Shown: piece by piece, positions 23,884 through 30,901 of the stretch | Layout of the letters: every line of letters begins with the position of its first letter | How positions within the stretch are numbered: the stretch's first letter is position 1 | Origin: a virus | Length of the DNA stretch: 35,162 nucleotides | Strand: one strand, 5' to 3' | IMG/VR virus record: IMGVR_UViG_3300049737_000088 | Coordinates: 1-35,162 of that record | Notes under the pieces: generated by a model | Told to the model about the DNA's origin: nothing | Seen by the model: only the letters and a program-made list of their open reading frames with translations | Databases searched by the model: none | Translations under genes and position numbers: made by a program

Positions 23884-24034
23884 CTCTCGCTTCGTTTATC
23901 GTTAAGTTACACACCAAGCACTCACGCTTGACCACCATTCTTTCATTTACCAGCTTTGTCATCAGGCTTTTGCACTTCGGGCATCTGTCCTGCTCCAACA
24001 TACGCTGCCAACTACCATCCCCCGCCTGAATCAT
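23864..24034 (-). CDS. Small zinc-ribbon protein
   Basis: This 56-aa protein begins MIQAGDGSWQRMLEQDRCPK and carries CPKC and CLVC pairs 21 residues apart, a classic zinc ribbon. It ends in an acidic tail (EARDEDEKG). The ATG at 24034 has a strong GGGGAAGGAT ribosome site, while the upstream alternative at 24064 has none. It overlaps both neighbours, so it is part of the tightly coupled string of small genes. Confidence 0.65.
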   Translation of the reverse strand: MIQAGDGSWQRMLEQDRCPKCKSLMTKLVNERMVVKRECLVCNLTINEARDEDEKG

Positions 24035-24263
24035 TATCCTTCCCCTCTCTAAACGGAACCTCAACGCTCGCTATCGGCTCGTAGCCCCGCATCAGTTCTC
24101 TTGGCCATATGTCCACCTTAACGCCGTTACCAACCCGCTGCACGTTCACCGTGAGGTTTCTGATGTCAATCCAAGTGGACGTACCGAGCAACATATATTC
24201 GCGATCCTTCAGTACATCGTCACGCTCGTTGTCGATATCTTCCACTGTCCGAACCCCACTCAA
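24012..24263 (-). CDS. Hypothetical protein, TTG start
   Basis: This 83-aa protein contains DREYMLLGTSTWIDIRNLTV and NVQRVGNGVKVDIWPRELMR, which is beta-rich, then a Gly-rich end. The 'T.WI.I.N..V.V......V.V.I.P' pattern resembles small phage proteins with a beta sandwich. The start is a TTG forming a TTGA overlap with the upstream stop. No function was assigned. Confidence 0.6.
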   Translation of the reverse strand: MSGVRTVEDIDNERDDVLKDREYMLLGTSTWIDIRNLTVNVQRVGNGVKVDIWPRELMRGYEPIASVEVPFREGKDNDSGGGW

Positions 24264-24835
24264 AACGGAATCTCGTCGTCTAGGTCATGCTTCACCGGCT
24301 TGACGCTCTGAACCTCAGCTCCGGCAAACGCGTTCTTTATAGCATCAACCACAGGAGCCTCTTTGTTCAACCCCTCAATTATCCGCCCTACCTCGTCAGC
24401 AGAATACACGACCATCTCACGGTTGTCGCGCTTAACCTTGCCCGCCTCATACCCTGTCGCCGTTATCGCTATCACGCGGCCATCCGGCATCCTGCCCTCA
24501 ACGTAATCGCCACTAAGCGGTTTCGCGCCAGCAGCTATCGCGGCAGCCTCTAACGCCGCAACCCCACGCAACGTCACCTCAACCTCATGCTCAATTGACG
24601 GATCGCATTTATCTATCGCCGCATTAAGCTTATCCATCTGCTTCTCAAACCTGTCACGCAGATCACCGCCAACCAACCAAACCAGACGGTCTACACCCCA
24701 TCGCCCCTCAACATCAGACACGACATCATCATACTTGTGCAACGCGTCCTGCATCCGCCGCATTGCTGGCTGAGTAGCTTGATAGTAAACCTTGCTAGGT
24801 TTTGGCCTCGGCCTCGTTGTCTTTTTAGTCGCCAT
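24260..24835 (-). CDS. Conserved hypothetical protein of the replication region
   Basis: This 191-aa protein begins MATKKTTRPRPKPSKVYYQA. It has a helical N-terminal half (RRMQDALHKYDDVVSDVEGR, RDRFEKQMDKLNAAIDKCDP) and a beta-rich middle containing GDYVEGRMPDGRVIAIT. The C-terminal tip is acidic and hydrophobic (DDEIPF), like SSB-type tails. GGAGGG precedes the ATG at 24835, so that start was preferred to 24847. The repeat block lies immediately upstream, suggesting local control of this gene and the string downstream. Confidence 0.6.
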   Translation of the reverse strand: MATKKTTRPRPKPSKVYYQATQPAMRRMQDALHKYDDVVSDVEGRWGVDRLVWLVGGDLRDRFEKQMDKLNAAIDKCDPSIEHEVEVTLRGVAALEAAAIAAGAKPLSGDYVEGRMPDGRVIAITATGYEAGKVKRDNREMVVYSADEVGRIIEGLNKEAPVVDAIKNAFAGAEVQSVKPVKHDLDDEIPF

Positions 24836-24867
24836 TACACCCTCCATTTTTACTTTCCGTTTCCGCT

Positions 24868-24948
24868 TTCCGAATATCCGTCCGGTTCCTAAAGGAAACC
24901 GGATCGGACGGACATTCCGAAGTGATCCGACGGACGTTCCGATCGGAA
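24868..24948. repeat. Iteron-like block of TCCG-rich repeats and palindromes
   Basis: A 19-nt element, GATCGGACGGACATTCCGA at 24902-24920, recurs at 24924-24942 with two mismatches and a 22-nt period. A third copy lies inverted at 24868-24885 (TTCCGAATATCCGTCCGG). The block also has a perfect 12-bp palindrome TTCCGATCGGAA (24937-24948), and CCGGTT/AACCGG arms flank 24890. It lies in the roughly 120-nt gap between the primase-helicase gene and the next operon genes. It could be a replication origin or an operator array. Confidence 0.7.
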
Positions 24949-24957
24949 TCGGATATC

Positions 24958-26814
24958 CTATGTTAACTCTTTGTTTTCGTTAATTAGCCACACTGTCCAC
25001 TTGTCTGCACCTACCAATCCCTTCTTGATTAGTGCCGTCCGGTCATCTCCGCGCCTTTTTGGGTCTTTATCGGGCAATTTTCCGCCGTGTGCATCCGCCC
25101 ATTCACGCGACGGAACGCGGTCTCTGCCGGTGTCTATGATGACATTTCTGAGCGCCTCAAGGGCTATTTTCTGATCCGCATTGAGTGGCTTTGACCGCTT
25201 TATTCTTGCCGCCTCATCGCCATCCAGCCTCGTCAGCACTACCGACGACCCTGATATGGATGCAATCGGCGTCATCTCCAGCGTCAGATCAGCCATAGGC
25301 TCGGCATCCTTTTGCTTCTCAACGCGCATTGTTATGTAGCTCTCGTCCTTCGACACCACCACAGACGTGTCTACCGCGCCAAGAATGGCCGACGAACCCC
25401 TTGCCCCGCGCTCCGCCGCCTTACCGCTGTGATGCACAAACACAACCGCACACTGCACATGATTGCGAATAGCGTCAGCCGCAGATATAACTAGCCCGCT
25501 TTCGGTCGAGCTATTCTCGTCAGCCCCCAGCATTGCCCGCGCCAATGTGTCGATATATACCGCCGTCCACTTCCTATCCAGCCGGTCAATCGACCTGATC
25601 AGCTTCTCGACCTCAGCCTGATCGCGCATGTTCACGGCCAGCGGCAGCATGTGAAAGTGACCGCTTGTGCCGAGGCCGTGCGTTGACTTCCACGCCTTAA
25701 CGCGCTTACCAAGCCCGCCAACGCCCTCACCGGCTATGTAAAGCACGTCACCCTGCTTGGTCTCAATGCCCTGCCAGTCGATGCCGTGCGCCTGACAGAG
25801 CGCCATATCTAGGCTGATGAAGCTCTTGCCGCTTCCCGGCGGCCCATAAATCATGCTCAAGCCGTGCGCCGTAATAAGTCCGTCGTCGCCCTGACCAACC
25901 GCCCACTCGATTGGCGGCATGTTCATCAGGTAGTCCTCGTCAACGAAGTCGAAGTAATCGCCGTCGTTATCGTTGACCACCTCAACCGCTTCCGCCTCAA
26001 CCGCCGGAGCCTCAGCCACAGTAGCAGCAGACTTCACCGCTGCCGTTAAATCTTCCAAGCCCTTACCGCTGTCGAGCCAGTCAACGACATCGCCCTTGGC
26101 CGGTAGGCCGTCCAGCTCCACTCGCTTGACCCGACCGGCGACGCCAAACAGATTGCCGATCACGATATCCGCATGTTCGCGCCCAGCGTCATCGTTATCA
26201 GCAAGCACCACGACATTACGGCCAGCAAAATACTGGTTAAGCACCGGCTGCCACTTCTTTGCCCCGCCGTGCGACGTTGTGGCGACTAGCCCCAGCTTAG
26301 TCAGCCGCTGTGCCGCCTTCTCGCCTTCCACGATAAACACAGGCGCGTCAGGGTTGGTGATTATGTGGTGCAGGTTATACGGTAGCGCCTCGACGCCATC
26401 CATATTAAACAGCCAACCGCCCTTACCATCTGGCCGACACTGCCGAAACGTCTTAGGCTCAAACCGCCTAACCTGATAGCGCACCTCACCCTGATCGTCG
26501 ATGTAGTCATACACCGCTGACATAAACCGCGCTGGCTGCAACGACTGCTGCGCCTGACGCTGTATGCCGAATTTTCGCTCCAATATCTCGGGGATGTTGC
26601 TTGAGATTGTGGCGCCCTCATTCATCCGCACCAAGTCCACGCAGCCACCGCCGGTGTTTGATTCAAAATCAAACCAAGTTCCTTTCGCCAGAGAAATTTC
26701 GCGTGAGCCTCTGTTGCCAAACCGGAGCGTCCGGCCTTTCTGCGACAGCTTCATATTAGGTTCACCCCAATAGTGCCTCGCAATTTGCTCAATGTGAGCC
26801 GATATATTTGTCAT
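24958..26814 (-). CDS. TOPRIM primase-helicase (RepA/AAA_25-like)
   Basis: This is a 618-aa replication protein. Residues about 1-85 resemble a primase N-terminus lacking an obvious Cys-type zinc finger. The TOPRIM domain has FIVEGEKAA (160-168) and VLADNDDAGRE (203-213). The RecA-like helicase has Walker A GPPGSGKS (324-331), Walker B AVYIDTLARA (D422) and CAVVFVHHSGK (455-465), as in RepA/AAA_25 helicases. The C-terminus is basic and wHTH-like. It probably primes and unwinds DNA for phage replication. The start is the ATG at 26814 after AAAGGG. No DNA polymerase is encoded nearby. Confidence 0.85.
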   Translation of the reverse strand: MTNISAHIEQIARHYWGEPNMKLSQKGRTLRFGNRGSREISLAKGTWFDFESNTGGGCVDLVRMNEGATISSNIPEILERKFGIQRQAQQSLQPARFMSAVYDYIDDQGEVRYQVRRFEPKTFRQCRPDGKGGWLFNMDGVEALPYNLHHIITNPDAPVFIVEGEKAAQRLTKLGLVATTSHGGAKKWQPVLNQYFAGRNVVVLADNDDAGREHADIVIGNLFGVAGRVKRVELDGLPAKGDVVDWLDSGKGLEDLTAAVKSAATVAEAPAVEAEAVEVVNDNDGDYFDFVDEDYLMNMPPIEWAVGQGDDGLITAHGLSMIYGPPGSGKSFISLDMALCQAHGIDWQGIETKQGDVLYIAGEGVGGLGKRVKAWKSTHGLGTSGHFHMLPLAVNMRDQAEVEKLIRSIDRLDRKWTAVYIDTLARAMLGADENSSTESGLVISAADAIRNHVQCAVVFVHHSGKAAERGARGSSAILGAVDTSVVVSKDESYITMRVEKQKDAEPMADLTLEMTPIASISGSSVVLTRLDGDEAARIKRSKPLNADQKIALEALRNVIIDTGRDRVPSREWADAHGGKLPDKDPKRRGDDRTALIKKGLVGADKWTVWLINENKELT

Positions 26815-26854
26815 CACTAAACCCTTTCCTCACCCTTTATCCCTTTGTTGAAGC

Positions 26855-26900
26855 GGTAGCGGCGACAGGGGAAAGGGAGGAAACCCCAGCCGCCGCTACC
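26855..26900 (-). promoter_or_regulatory. Long two-part hairpin upstream of primase-helicase
   Basis: A perfect 10-bp inverted repeat GGTAGCGGCG (26855-26864) / CGCCGCTACC (26891-26900) encloses a GGGG/CCCC inner stem. It lies in the 94-nt gap between the putative SSB stop and the primase start. No U-tract follows on the minus strand, so it is more likely an attenuator, processing site or RNA-stability hairpin than a strong terminator. Confidence 0.6.
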
Positions 26901-26908
26901 TACTGCGC

Positions 26909-27547
26909 TTAAAACAGGTCGCTGCCTTCAGGAGCCGCCGAGGTGGCAACGGCTTCCGTCACAGGCGCTGACACTGTCGGCGCAGGTTCTTGCGGTGCAG
27001 CAGCACCGTCTAAGGTTGCCGGACGGTCAACCCAACCGCTGATGACCATCACCGGCTTCTTAAAAGTCAGCTCACCGTTGGGCGTGTTAACCTTGTAACG
27101 CTCCGAGCCGGTAAACTCTACCACCGGCACCTTACCCGCATTGTCAGCCTTTTGAGCCTCATATGCGTTGTGCAAGTCGTTAAAAGGTACGGTCATAGTC
27201 TTTGCGCCGCTGGACAGCTCACGCAGCCCCAGCTCCTTGTTGCAGAGCTTGACCTGAAAGCCTTGATTGTGGTCGGGGCTTGGACGTGCTGGCATTGGCT
27301 CACCAATATTGACCAAATGAAAGTCTGGCGCACCACCAACGAATCCGAGCCAGCCGACTTTGATGTTCTCCAAATCCATTGCGACTTTGACCGGATACTC
27401 AAGCTCGGACTCATCCTTAACCCAAGTGCCGCCCTCATCCTGATGCCGGTCAACCTTAATGATGTAACCACCACGCGTGTCATATTTTAAAATCGGCACG
27501 ATTGTTGAACCGTCACCGCTATTCTCATTCACAAAACCTAAAGCCAT
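26909..27547 (-). CDS. Putative single-stranded DNA-binding protein
   Basis: This 212-aa protein has a beta-rich core (STIVPILKYDTRGGYIIKVD, VKVAMDLENIKVGWLGFVG, VPVVEFTGSERYKVN). A Pro/Ala-rich flexible linker and an acidic-hydrophobic tip (EGSDLF) follow. The tip and linker arrangement is the signature of SSB-type proteins, which use it to recruit partner enzymes. The gene directly precedes the primase-helicase and lies in a nuclease-rich region, consistent with replication or recombination. No OB-fold call was made by alignment, so SSB is an inference. The start has AAAGGAAAAG upstream. Confidence 0.6.
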   Translation of the reverse strand: MALGFVNENSGDGSTIVPILKYDTRGGYIIKVDRHQDEGGTWVKDESELEYPVKVAMDLENIKVGWLGFVGGAPDFHLVNIGEPMPARPSPDHNQGFQVKLCNKELGLRELSSGAKTMTVPFNDLHNAYEAQKADNAGKVPVVEFTGSERYKVNTPNGELTFKKPVMVISGWVDRPATLDGAAAPQEPAPTVSAPVTEAVATSAAPEGSDLF

Positions 27548-27575
27548 TTAACTTTTCCTTTTTCGTTTTCAGCTT

Positions 27576-28004
27576 TTAAAATTGGCTCACAACCGTGAAC
27601 CCACTAATCGGGTAATAGGCACAAACGTCACGATCCGCCGGATCGACTCTGTCTGACCTGCCACCCATTCTCACCGCAAACTCACTGGCAAAATTTATTC
27701 GCACCAATGCGTCGCGGTAGAGAACTATGAAGTACGACGGCAATCCGGTGCAAGCGGAAATGTCATGCGCCCGAATAACCTTGTGCAGGTTAATCATCGC
27801 CGTAGGGTACTTATTCATCTCAAATGTGCGTGCCTTGATCTCGGCAAAAGCCACAATCTTTTCTTCAAAATCGTCGGTGATGGCCACGTCTAGGCCAAAG
27901 CTCATTGGCAGCTTGTCGAGGCTGTAGCCCTTCTCCGCCAGCAAATCAGCGACCCGCTGCTCGTTGTTTCGGTCGGCCTGGGTTTCATAGATTGGCCTAG
28001 CCAT
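27576..28004 (-). CDS. PD-(D/E)XK-type nuclease, small
   Basis: This 142-aa protein has the nuclease-fold signature E15, GLDVAI (D39) and AFAEIKAR (E55-x-K57), followed by a helix (MINLHKVIRAHDISACTGLP) and a strand (YFIVLYRDALVRI). The layout fits small phage resolvase or restriction-like nucleases. It overlaps the cytosine methyltransferase by 8 nt. It could be a recombination nuclease or, less likely, a restriction partner of the methyltransferase. Confidence 0.65.
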   Translation of the reverse strand: MARPIYETQADRNNEQRVADLLAEKGYSLDKLPMSFGLDVAITDDFEEKIVAFAEIKARTFEMNKYPTAMINLHKVIRAHDISACTGLPSYFIVLYRDALVRINFASEFAVRMGGRSDRVDPADRDVCAYYPISGFTVVSQF

Positions 28005-29109
28005 TGTGCGCCTCTTTGATAGCCCACAATATCCGCGCCGCCACTTGAGGCACGATGCTATTCCCTAACTGTCTAAGTCTGTGTATCCGACCGGGTACCC
28101 CATCAACCACTCTACAAATTGCGGGTTCAGGCTCCCAGAAACTCTTTTCCCATCTGGCTTCTCCACTGCGTAATCCAGCCGATCCCTCATCGTCTCGTTT
28201 CTGCCCGACCCCTTGAAGTCGTTGGCTGTCGGCGTTGGGTACATCTTTATCTGATCCGCTAGGTTCGCCCCAAACACTAAATTGGGATTTGTCTTGCTGA
28301 TCCTTTGACCCTTCTCGTTCAGTGTCCTGCCGGATGTCACATCTGATGTTCTCGGCGTAGCCCACATCTTCGGCTCTTGCATTTTCACCGCCAGTGATAG
28401 GGGTGTTCCGCCCTGCGAATATTTCTTTTTTCTCAGCCCTGTGTCGTCTGCTACCGGCGTCGGCCACATCTTCGGCTCCTGCGCCTCCTGCCACTTCCTG
28501 ACCGTCTCTGGGTCTACCTGTTCCCTGAGGTTGCTCGGCAGCGACCTGCCCTTTCGATGACCTTCCGCCATCTTCTTGAGGCTCTCCTCTGACCTCTGCG
28601 GCAGATGATCCATTGAGTTCGGAGTAGCCCACAATCCAGCATCTGTCTCTGCGGTGGTAGGCATCCGCGGCGACAGCCGGAATAACAAAGCACCTTGCTT
28701 GGTATCCTTCGGCTTCCAAGTCAGAAAGCACCTCGTCGAGGCCCATAGAGATGTGTCCAGCAACATTTTCTCCAATAACCCAAGTGGGCCTGACAGCTTG
28801 GATAATTCTAAGCATTTCCGGCCAGAGGTGTCGGTCATCTTTATCGCCTCGTCTGACCCCGGCAAGGCTAAAGGGCTGGCAAGGATATCCGCCGCAAATA
28901 ATGTCAACTGATCCTCTGAATCTTTCTGCGTCATTTGCTAAATCCCTCACATCATCAATTATCTCTGTGTCAGGCCAATGCTTTCGCAATACCTTTTGCG
29001 CGTGTTTATCATATTCGCAAAACGCGACTGTCTCATAGCCACCCACCAGCTTTTCGCCAGCGTAGCTGAAGCCGCCAATGCCACTAAATAGGTCAAGCAT
29101 CCTAAGCAT
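27997..29109 (-). CDS. C5 cytosine DNA methyltransferase
   Basis: This is a 370-aa methyltransferase that adds a methyl group to cytosine C5 in DNA. Motif I is LDLFSGIGGF (5-14). Motif IV is GGYPCQPFS (73-81) with catalytic C77. Motif VI is GENVAG (113-118). Motif VIII is RRDRCWIV (153-160). Motif X is GNSIVP (349-354). Residues about 165-330, where the target-recognition region belongs, are unusually hydrophilic and repetitive (EDVADA, EDVGYA, KDVPNA) and are encoded in the same DNA as a second long frame. It probably protects phage DNA from host restriction. Confidence 0.92.
   Translation of the reverse strand: MLRMLDLFSGIGGFSYAGEKLVGGYETVAFCEYDKHAQKVLRKHWPDTEIIDDVRDLANDAERFRGSVDIICGGYPCQPFSLAGVRRGDKDDRHLWPEMLRIIQAVRPTWVIGENVAGHISMGLDEVLSDLEAEGYQARCFVIPAVAADAYHRRDRCWIVGYSELNGSSAAEVRGEPQEDGGRSSKGQVAAEQPQGTGRPRDGQEVAGGAGAEDVADAGSRRHRAEKKEIFAGRNTPITGGENARAEDVGYAENIRCDIRQDTEREGSKDQQDKSQFSVWGEPSGSDKDVPNADSQRLQGVGQKRDDEGSAGLRSGEARWEKSFWEPEPAICRVVDGVPGRIHRLRQLGNSIVPQVAARILWAIKEAHNG
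28065..28934 (-). CDS. Long nested ORF in another frame of the methyltransferase gene
   Basis: A 289-codon open frame lies wholly inside the methyltransferase gene on the same strand. It has an SD-like GAGGGA 8 nt before its ATG. The product contains GPLGLLEKMLLDTSLWASTR, then four copies of [LM][WY][AP]TP (LWATP, MWPTP, MWATP, MYPTP), and ends in LNPQFVEWLMGYPVGYTDL. From memory, very similar proteins are annotated in many phages, sometimes as 'DNA methyltransferase'. The conservation could be a shadow of the methyltransferase frame, so expression is unproven. The function is unknown. Confidence 0.45.
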   Translation of the reverse strand: MTQKDSEDQLTLFAADILASPLALPGSDEAIKMTDTSGRKCLELSKLSGPLGLLEKMLLDTSLWASTRCFLTWKPKDTKQGALLFRLSPRMPTTAETDAGLWATPNSMDHLPQRSEESLKKMAEGHRKGRSLPSNLREQVDPETVRKWQEAQEPKMWPTPVADDTGLRKKKYSQGGTPLSLAVKMQEPKMWATPRTSDVTSGRTLNEKGQRISKTNPNLVFGANLADQIKMYPTPTANDFKGSGRNETMRDRLDYAVEKPDGKRVSGSLNPQFVEWLMGYPVGYTDLDS

Positions 29110-29112
29110 GTC

Positions 29113-29562
29113 TTATTGCCTCGCCATCAGGTCGCGGCAAACCATAATGAAGTCAGGCCAAGACAGCGTCGCCGTGTAGCGCCAGTCGTATGCCTCAGCC
29201 ACATCCTGAGCCAGTGGCCGCCCTAACCGCGCCAGTGCCTCAATGGGTATCCGCACGCTTATGTCCTGCCGGTCTAGCTTCCAGATCAAGCACGGCAGGC
29301 AGTCGTTAGGATTGCCGTCTGACGTGCGGGCGGCGGTTACTATCTGATCCCACCAAGAAGATGACACGGCATTTTTATAGCGTTTAGCCTCAACCAAAAA
29401 GGGAAACCTTGGGTCAGTAAATGTGAGGTCTGATAGGTTTTTCTTTTGATATTGCTCAAGGTTTCTCTGGCACTTTCCAGCCGAGCCAAGCTCAAGCTCA
29501 AACTCTTTTGCCAAAAATCTTTCAAACGCTGCCCCCTTGGCACGTCCACCACCGGCACGCAT
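29113..29562 (-). CDS. PD-(D/E)XK nuclease, Holliday-junction-resolvase-like
   Basis: This 149-aa protein begins MRAGGGRAKGAAFERFLAKE. The pattern G-x-x-x-E (E14), LSDLTF (D45) and FLVEAKRYK (E58-x-K60), followed by a Trp/Gln helix (SSWWDQIVTAA), matches archaeal-Hjc-like and phage PD-(D/E)XK resolvases. It probably processes branched DNA during replication and recombination. The ATG at 29562 overlaps the stop of the RHH gene (TGATG), so it is cotranscribed with the regulator upstream. Confidence 0.7.
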   Translation of the reverse strand: MRAGGGRAKGAAFERFLAKEFELELGSAGKCQRNLEQYQKKNLSDLTFTDPRFPFLVEAKRYKNAVSSSWWDQIVTAARTSDGNPNDCLPCLIWKLDRQDISVRIPIEALARLGRPLAQDVAEAYDWRYTATLSWPDFIMVCRDLMARQ

Positions 29563-29753
29563 CAACCCCGCCCCGCCTGACGATCCATCTCAAACTGCAT
29601 ATTACGTTGCCGGGCATTTGCCTCAAGCTGTCTGACCAGCAACTCATCGGCAAGCGACGACTGCGACCTATGAGCCGACACGTCCAGCTCGGCCTTTAGC
29701 ATTTCGATGGTCGAGGCTCTGAGCCTCAACAAAACTGGTTTAATTTGTGACAT
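29562..29753 (-). CDS. Ribbon-helix-helix (Arc/CopG-like) regulator
   Basis: This 63-aa protein contains IKPVLLRLRASTIEMLKAEL, a beta strand followed by a helix as in the RHH fold. A second helix (SQSSLADELLVRQLEANARQ) follows and the tail is basic. Its size and position, as the first gene leftward from a divergent control region, fit a transcriptional repressor acting on the adjacent operator. It may autoregulate and control the rightward early operon. The ATG at 29753 has AGGAT upstream. Confidence 0.7.
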   Translation of the reverse strand: MSQIKPVLLRLRASTIEMLKAELDVSAHRSQSSLADELLVRQLEANARQRNMQFEMDRQAGRG

Positions 29754-29775
29754 TTAATATCATCCTAAAAATATG

Positions 29776-29807
29776 TTGCTATCTGTATTGACATATATTG
29801 ATAGCAA
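29776..29807. promoter_or_regulatory. Inverted-repeat operator in the divergent control region
   Basis: TTGCTATC (29776-29783) and GATAGCAA (29800-29807) form a perfect 8-bp inverted repeat with a 16-nt spacer. The -35 box of the rightward promoter lies between the arms. A repressor bound here would block that promoter. The adjacent RHH protein is the obvious candidate ligand. Confidence 0.7.
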
Positions 29808-29816
29808 GCCCATATT
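29788..29816 (+). promoter_or_regulatory. Sigma70-type promoter of the rightward early operon
   Basis: A perfect -35 box TTGACA (29788-29793) is followed after 17 bp by CATATT (29811-29816), which matches the -10 consensus at 4 of 6 positions. The start would fall near 29824, leaving a leader of about 37 nt with a GGGAG ribosome site before the ATG at 29861. Confidence 0.75.
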
Positions 29817-29860
29817 TATAAGGTAAGAGGGATAAATTAGGGAAATCAGGGAGATTACCA

Positions 29861-30595
29861 ATGCACTATATTACTGAACTTCTGAATGACGTTAATTCTG
29901 CAACACAAGACGCTGGCTTTGAGTTTGATGGCGTTTGGGTTACTGACCCAACCGTCAGCCTTTGCGGGCGTTTTGATTACACAAAAGAGGAAAGCCTCAA
30001 TGCTTATGGCATTTCCAGCGAAAAGTATGACGCCTTAATCGCTAAGCTTAAAATCAAATGGACTGACTTTTCTTATGGCAATGACGCTTGCAACAGCATT
30101 GGCTTTGACTTGGATGGGTCAGGCGAAAACTATGTTCAGTTGTTTGCCTTTGCGTCTCAAGAAGATGCCGACATTGAGGGTCTTGAGGTTTACAGCGTTA
30201 CCTACAGTGTGGATGGCGACATCGCTTATGACGAATGGTCAGGCAATGACCGTGATGAGGCTGTCGCTAAGGCTGTTGAATACGCCAACAAAATGATTGG
30301 TGGTCGCAAGGTCAGAGACCTAAGCGCCATCAGCGCATCTATCAGCAACGAAGATGACGTGCGTAAATTTGTTCGCGCCCTTTGTGATGCCGACCTTATG
30401 TATCACTTTGACGATGGCGCACATGATTGCTTGGGCGATCAGGGTCTAACTGACTACCAACTCACTCTCATTGAGCGCCAAGTTGAGCGTCTGTTCGACG
30501 TGTGCGAAGACCCATTTGAAATTGCCTATGACATTTTTTGTGACTTTGACCCGACAGGCAAAAAGTCTGTGGATCAGATTTGCAACCGCGTTTGA
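29861..30595 (+). CDS. Very acidic early protein of unknown function
   Basis: This 244-aa protein carries about 50 Asp/Glu and 20 Lys/Arg by my count, so it is strongly negative. Residues 1-150 are mixed alpha/beta with many aromatic and Asp residues (WTDFSYGNDACNSIGFDLDG, YVQLFAFASQEDADIE). Residues about 165-240 form a helical domain (RKFVRALCDADLMYHFDDGA, LIERQVERLFDVCEDPFEIA). It is the first gene behind the strong operator-controlled promoter. That position and the charge would suit a DNA-mimic or host-takeover protein, but no homology was recognised. Confidence 0.75.
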   Translation: MHYITELLNDVNSATQDAGFEFDGVWVTDPTVSLCGRFDYTKEESLNAYGISSEKYDALIAKLKIKWTDFSYGNDACNSIGFDLDGSGENYVQLFAFASQEDADIEGLEVYSVTYSVDGDIAYDEWSGNDRDEAVAKAVEYANKMIGGRKVRDLSAISASISNEDDVRKFVRALCDADLMYHFDDGAHDCLGDQGLTDYQLTLIERQVERLFDVCEDPFEIAYDIFCDFDPTGKKSVDQICNRV

Positions 30596-30610
30596 TTAAG
30601 GGAGATCAGC

Positions 30611-30901
30611 ATGAAACAGATCAGATCAGATCGCGAAAAACTCTGGTACGTCGTGAGCCATCCGTTCACGCGTCCAGTTGTGACCGGCCCAATCCACGAC
30701 CGATACGACGCAATCGCGTTGGCTTGCAAGCGCACCGATAACAAGAGCCTCATCACGCACATATCGCGTGGTGAATCTTGGGTCGGCGGTGAGGTTGTGT
30801 GTAGCGCGTACCGGCTACACGTCAATGGGTGGACGGCGTTGGCACCCAAGAAGCCTGACGCGCGTTTAAAGAAACCATCAAAATATGGGAGAGTGACATG
30901 A
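30611..30901 (+). CDS. Hypothetical early protein
   Basis: This 96-aa basic protein begins MKQIRSDREKLWYVVSHPFT. Its pattern WYVVSHPFTRPVVTGPIHDR, YDAIALACKR, GGEVVCSAYRLHVNGWTAL suggests a small beta-rich fold with a lysine-rich tail. A GGGAG ribosome site precedes the ATG and the stop overlaps the next start (ATGA). No known family was recognised. Confidence 0.65.
   Translation: MKQIRSDREKLWYVVSHPFTRPVVTGPIHDRYDAIALACKRTDNKSLITHISRGESWVGGEVVCSAYRLHVNGWTALAPKKPDARLKKPSKYGRVT

Noticed and set aside
25973-26476. 167-aa plus-strand ORF antisense to primase-helicase
   Set aside because: It is Ser/Ala/Thr-rich shadow coding opposite a clear enzyme gene, with no expression signals.
27576-29109. 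Phage-encoded restriction-modification pair (142-aa nuclease plus C5 methyltransferase)
   Set aside because: The nuclease has only a generic PD-(D/E)XK core and sits in a recombination gene set, so an R-M claim is not supported beyond adjacency.
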